Shown here: piece after piece, positions 6,152-6,238 of the stretch | How positions within the stretch are numbered: the stretch's first letter is position 1 | How the letters are laid out: every line of letters begins with the position of its first letter | Assembly (NCBI GenBank): GCA_900549355.1 | Contig: UROA01000107.1 | Location: forward strand, 1-6,238 | Length of the DNA: 6,238 nucleotides | Source of the DNA: an uncultured Collinsella sp. | Lineage (GTDB): Bacteria > Actinomycetota > Coriobacteriia > Coriobacteriales > Coriobacteriaceae | Direction of reading: 5' to 3' | Made by a program: the position numbers and the translations under genes | Notes under the pieces: generated by a model | What the model was told of the DNA's origin: nothing | The model's database searches: none | What the model saw: only the letters and a program-made list of their open reading frames with translations

Positions 6152-6238
6152 GTAAACGGTGGTGAAGCAGTTTCGATATGCAAGGTAAGCCATGTTATCA
6201 AAGGCAGGATACCGGAAGCTATTCATAAGCCAGTGAAT
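6152..6238. other. Unassigned sequence after metK
   Basis: This 87-base tail is visibly richer in A and T than the coding regions. It holds only tiny reading frames of about 14-16 codons without ribosome binding sites. It is probably intergenic DNA before a gene outside the window; nothing more can be supported. Confidence 0.6.

Noticed and set aside
6177..6235. Tiny plus-strand frames (about 14-16 codons) after the metK terminator
   Set aside because: They are very short, lack ribosome binding sites and show no recognisable similarity.

Overview
The window looks like chromosomal core DNA from a high-GC Gram-positive bacterium. The GC-rich codons, strong purine-rich ribosome binding sites and protein style fit an actinobacterium, most likely class Coriobacteriia (Collinsella-like). 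That placement rests on general resemblance only; no database was searched.

Layout. Three genes run leftwards on the minus strand. gltX (glutamyl-tRNA synthetase, 4507 to 3032) is followed by a probable intrinsic terminator (2983-3008). Next come priA (primosomal helicase, 2943 to 490) and def (peptide deformylase, from 471 and cut by the left edge). priA-def is the start of the widespread bacterial order priA-def-fmt. The priA stop is 18 bases from the preferred def start, so the two are probably co-transcribed. On the right, metK (S-adenosylmethionine synthetase, 4797 to 6077) runs the opposite way and ends at a textbook terminator with a perfect 14-bp stem (6115-6151). The last ~87 bases hold no recognisable gene.

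The 289-bp divergent intergenic region (4508-4796) is the most structured non-coding part. It has a candidate promoter for each gene. Between them sits a long, almost perfect inverted repeat: 33-bp arms with one mismatch around a 38-base loop that contains a perfect 12-bp tandem duplication. It resembles a small non-autonomous mobile or REP/MITE-like palindrome. The metK leader then has a GC-rich hairpin just before the ribosome binding site.

The genes are housekeeping. GltX charges tRNA with glutamate, Def removes the N-formyl group from new proteins, MetK makes the cell's methyl donor, and PriA restarts stalled replication forks. I saw no defence system, phage, CRISPR array or new multi-gene system. 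The most interesting points are a QLSLF sliding-clamp-binding-like motif at the extreme N-terminus of PriA, the palindromic element between the promoters, and the metK leader hairpin.
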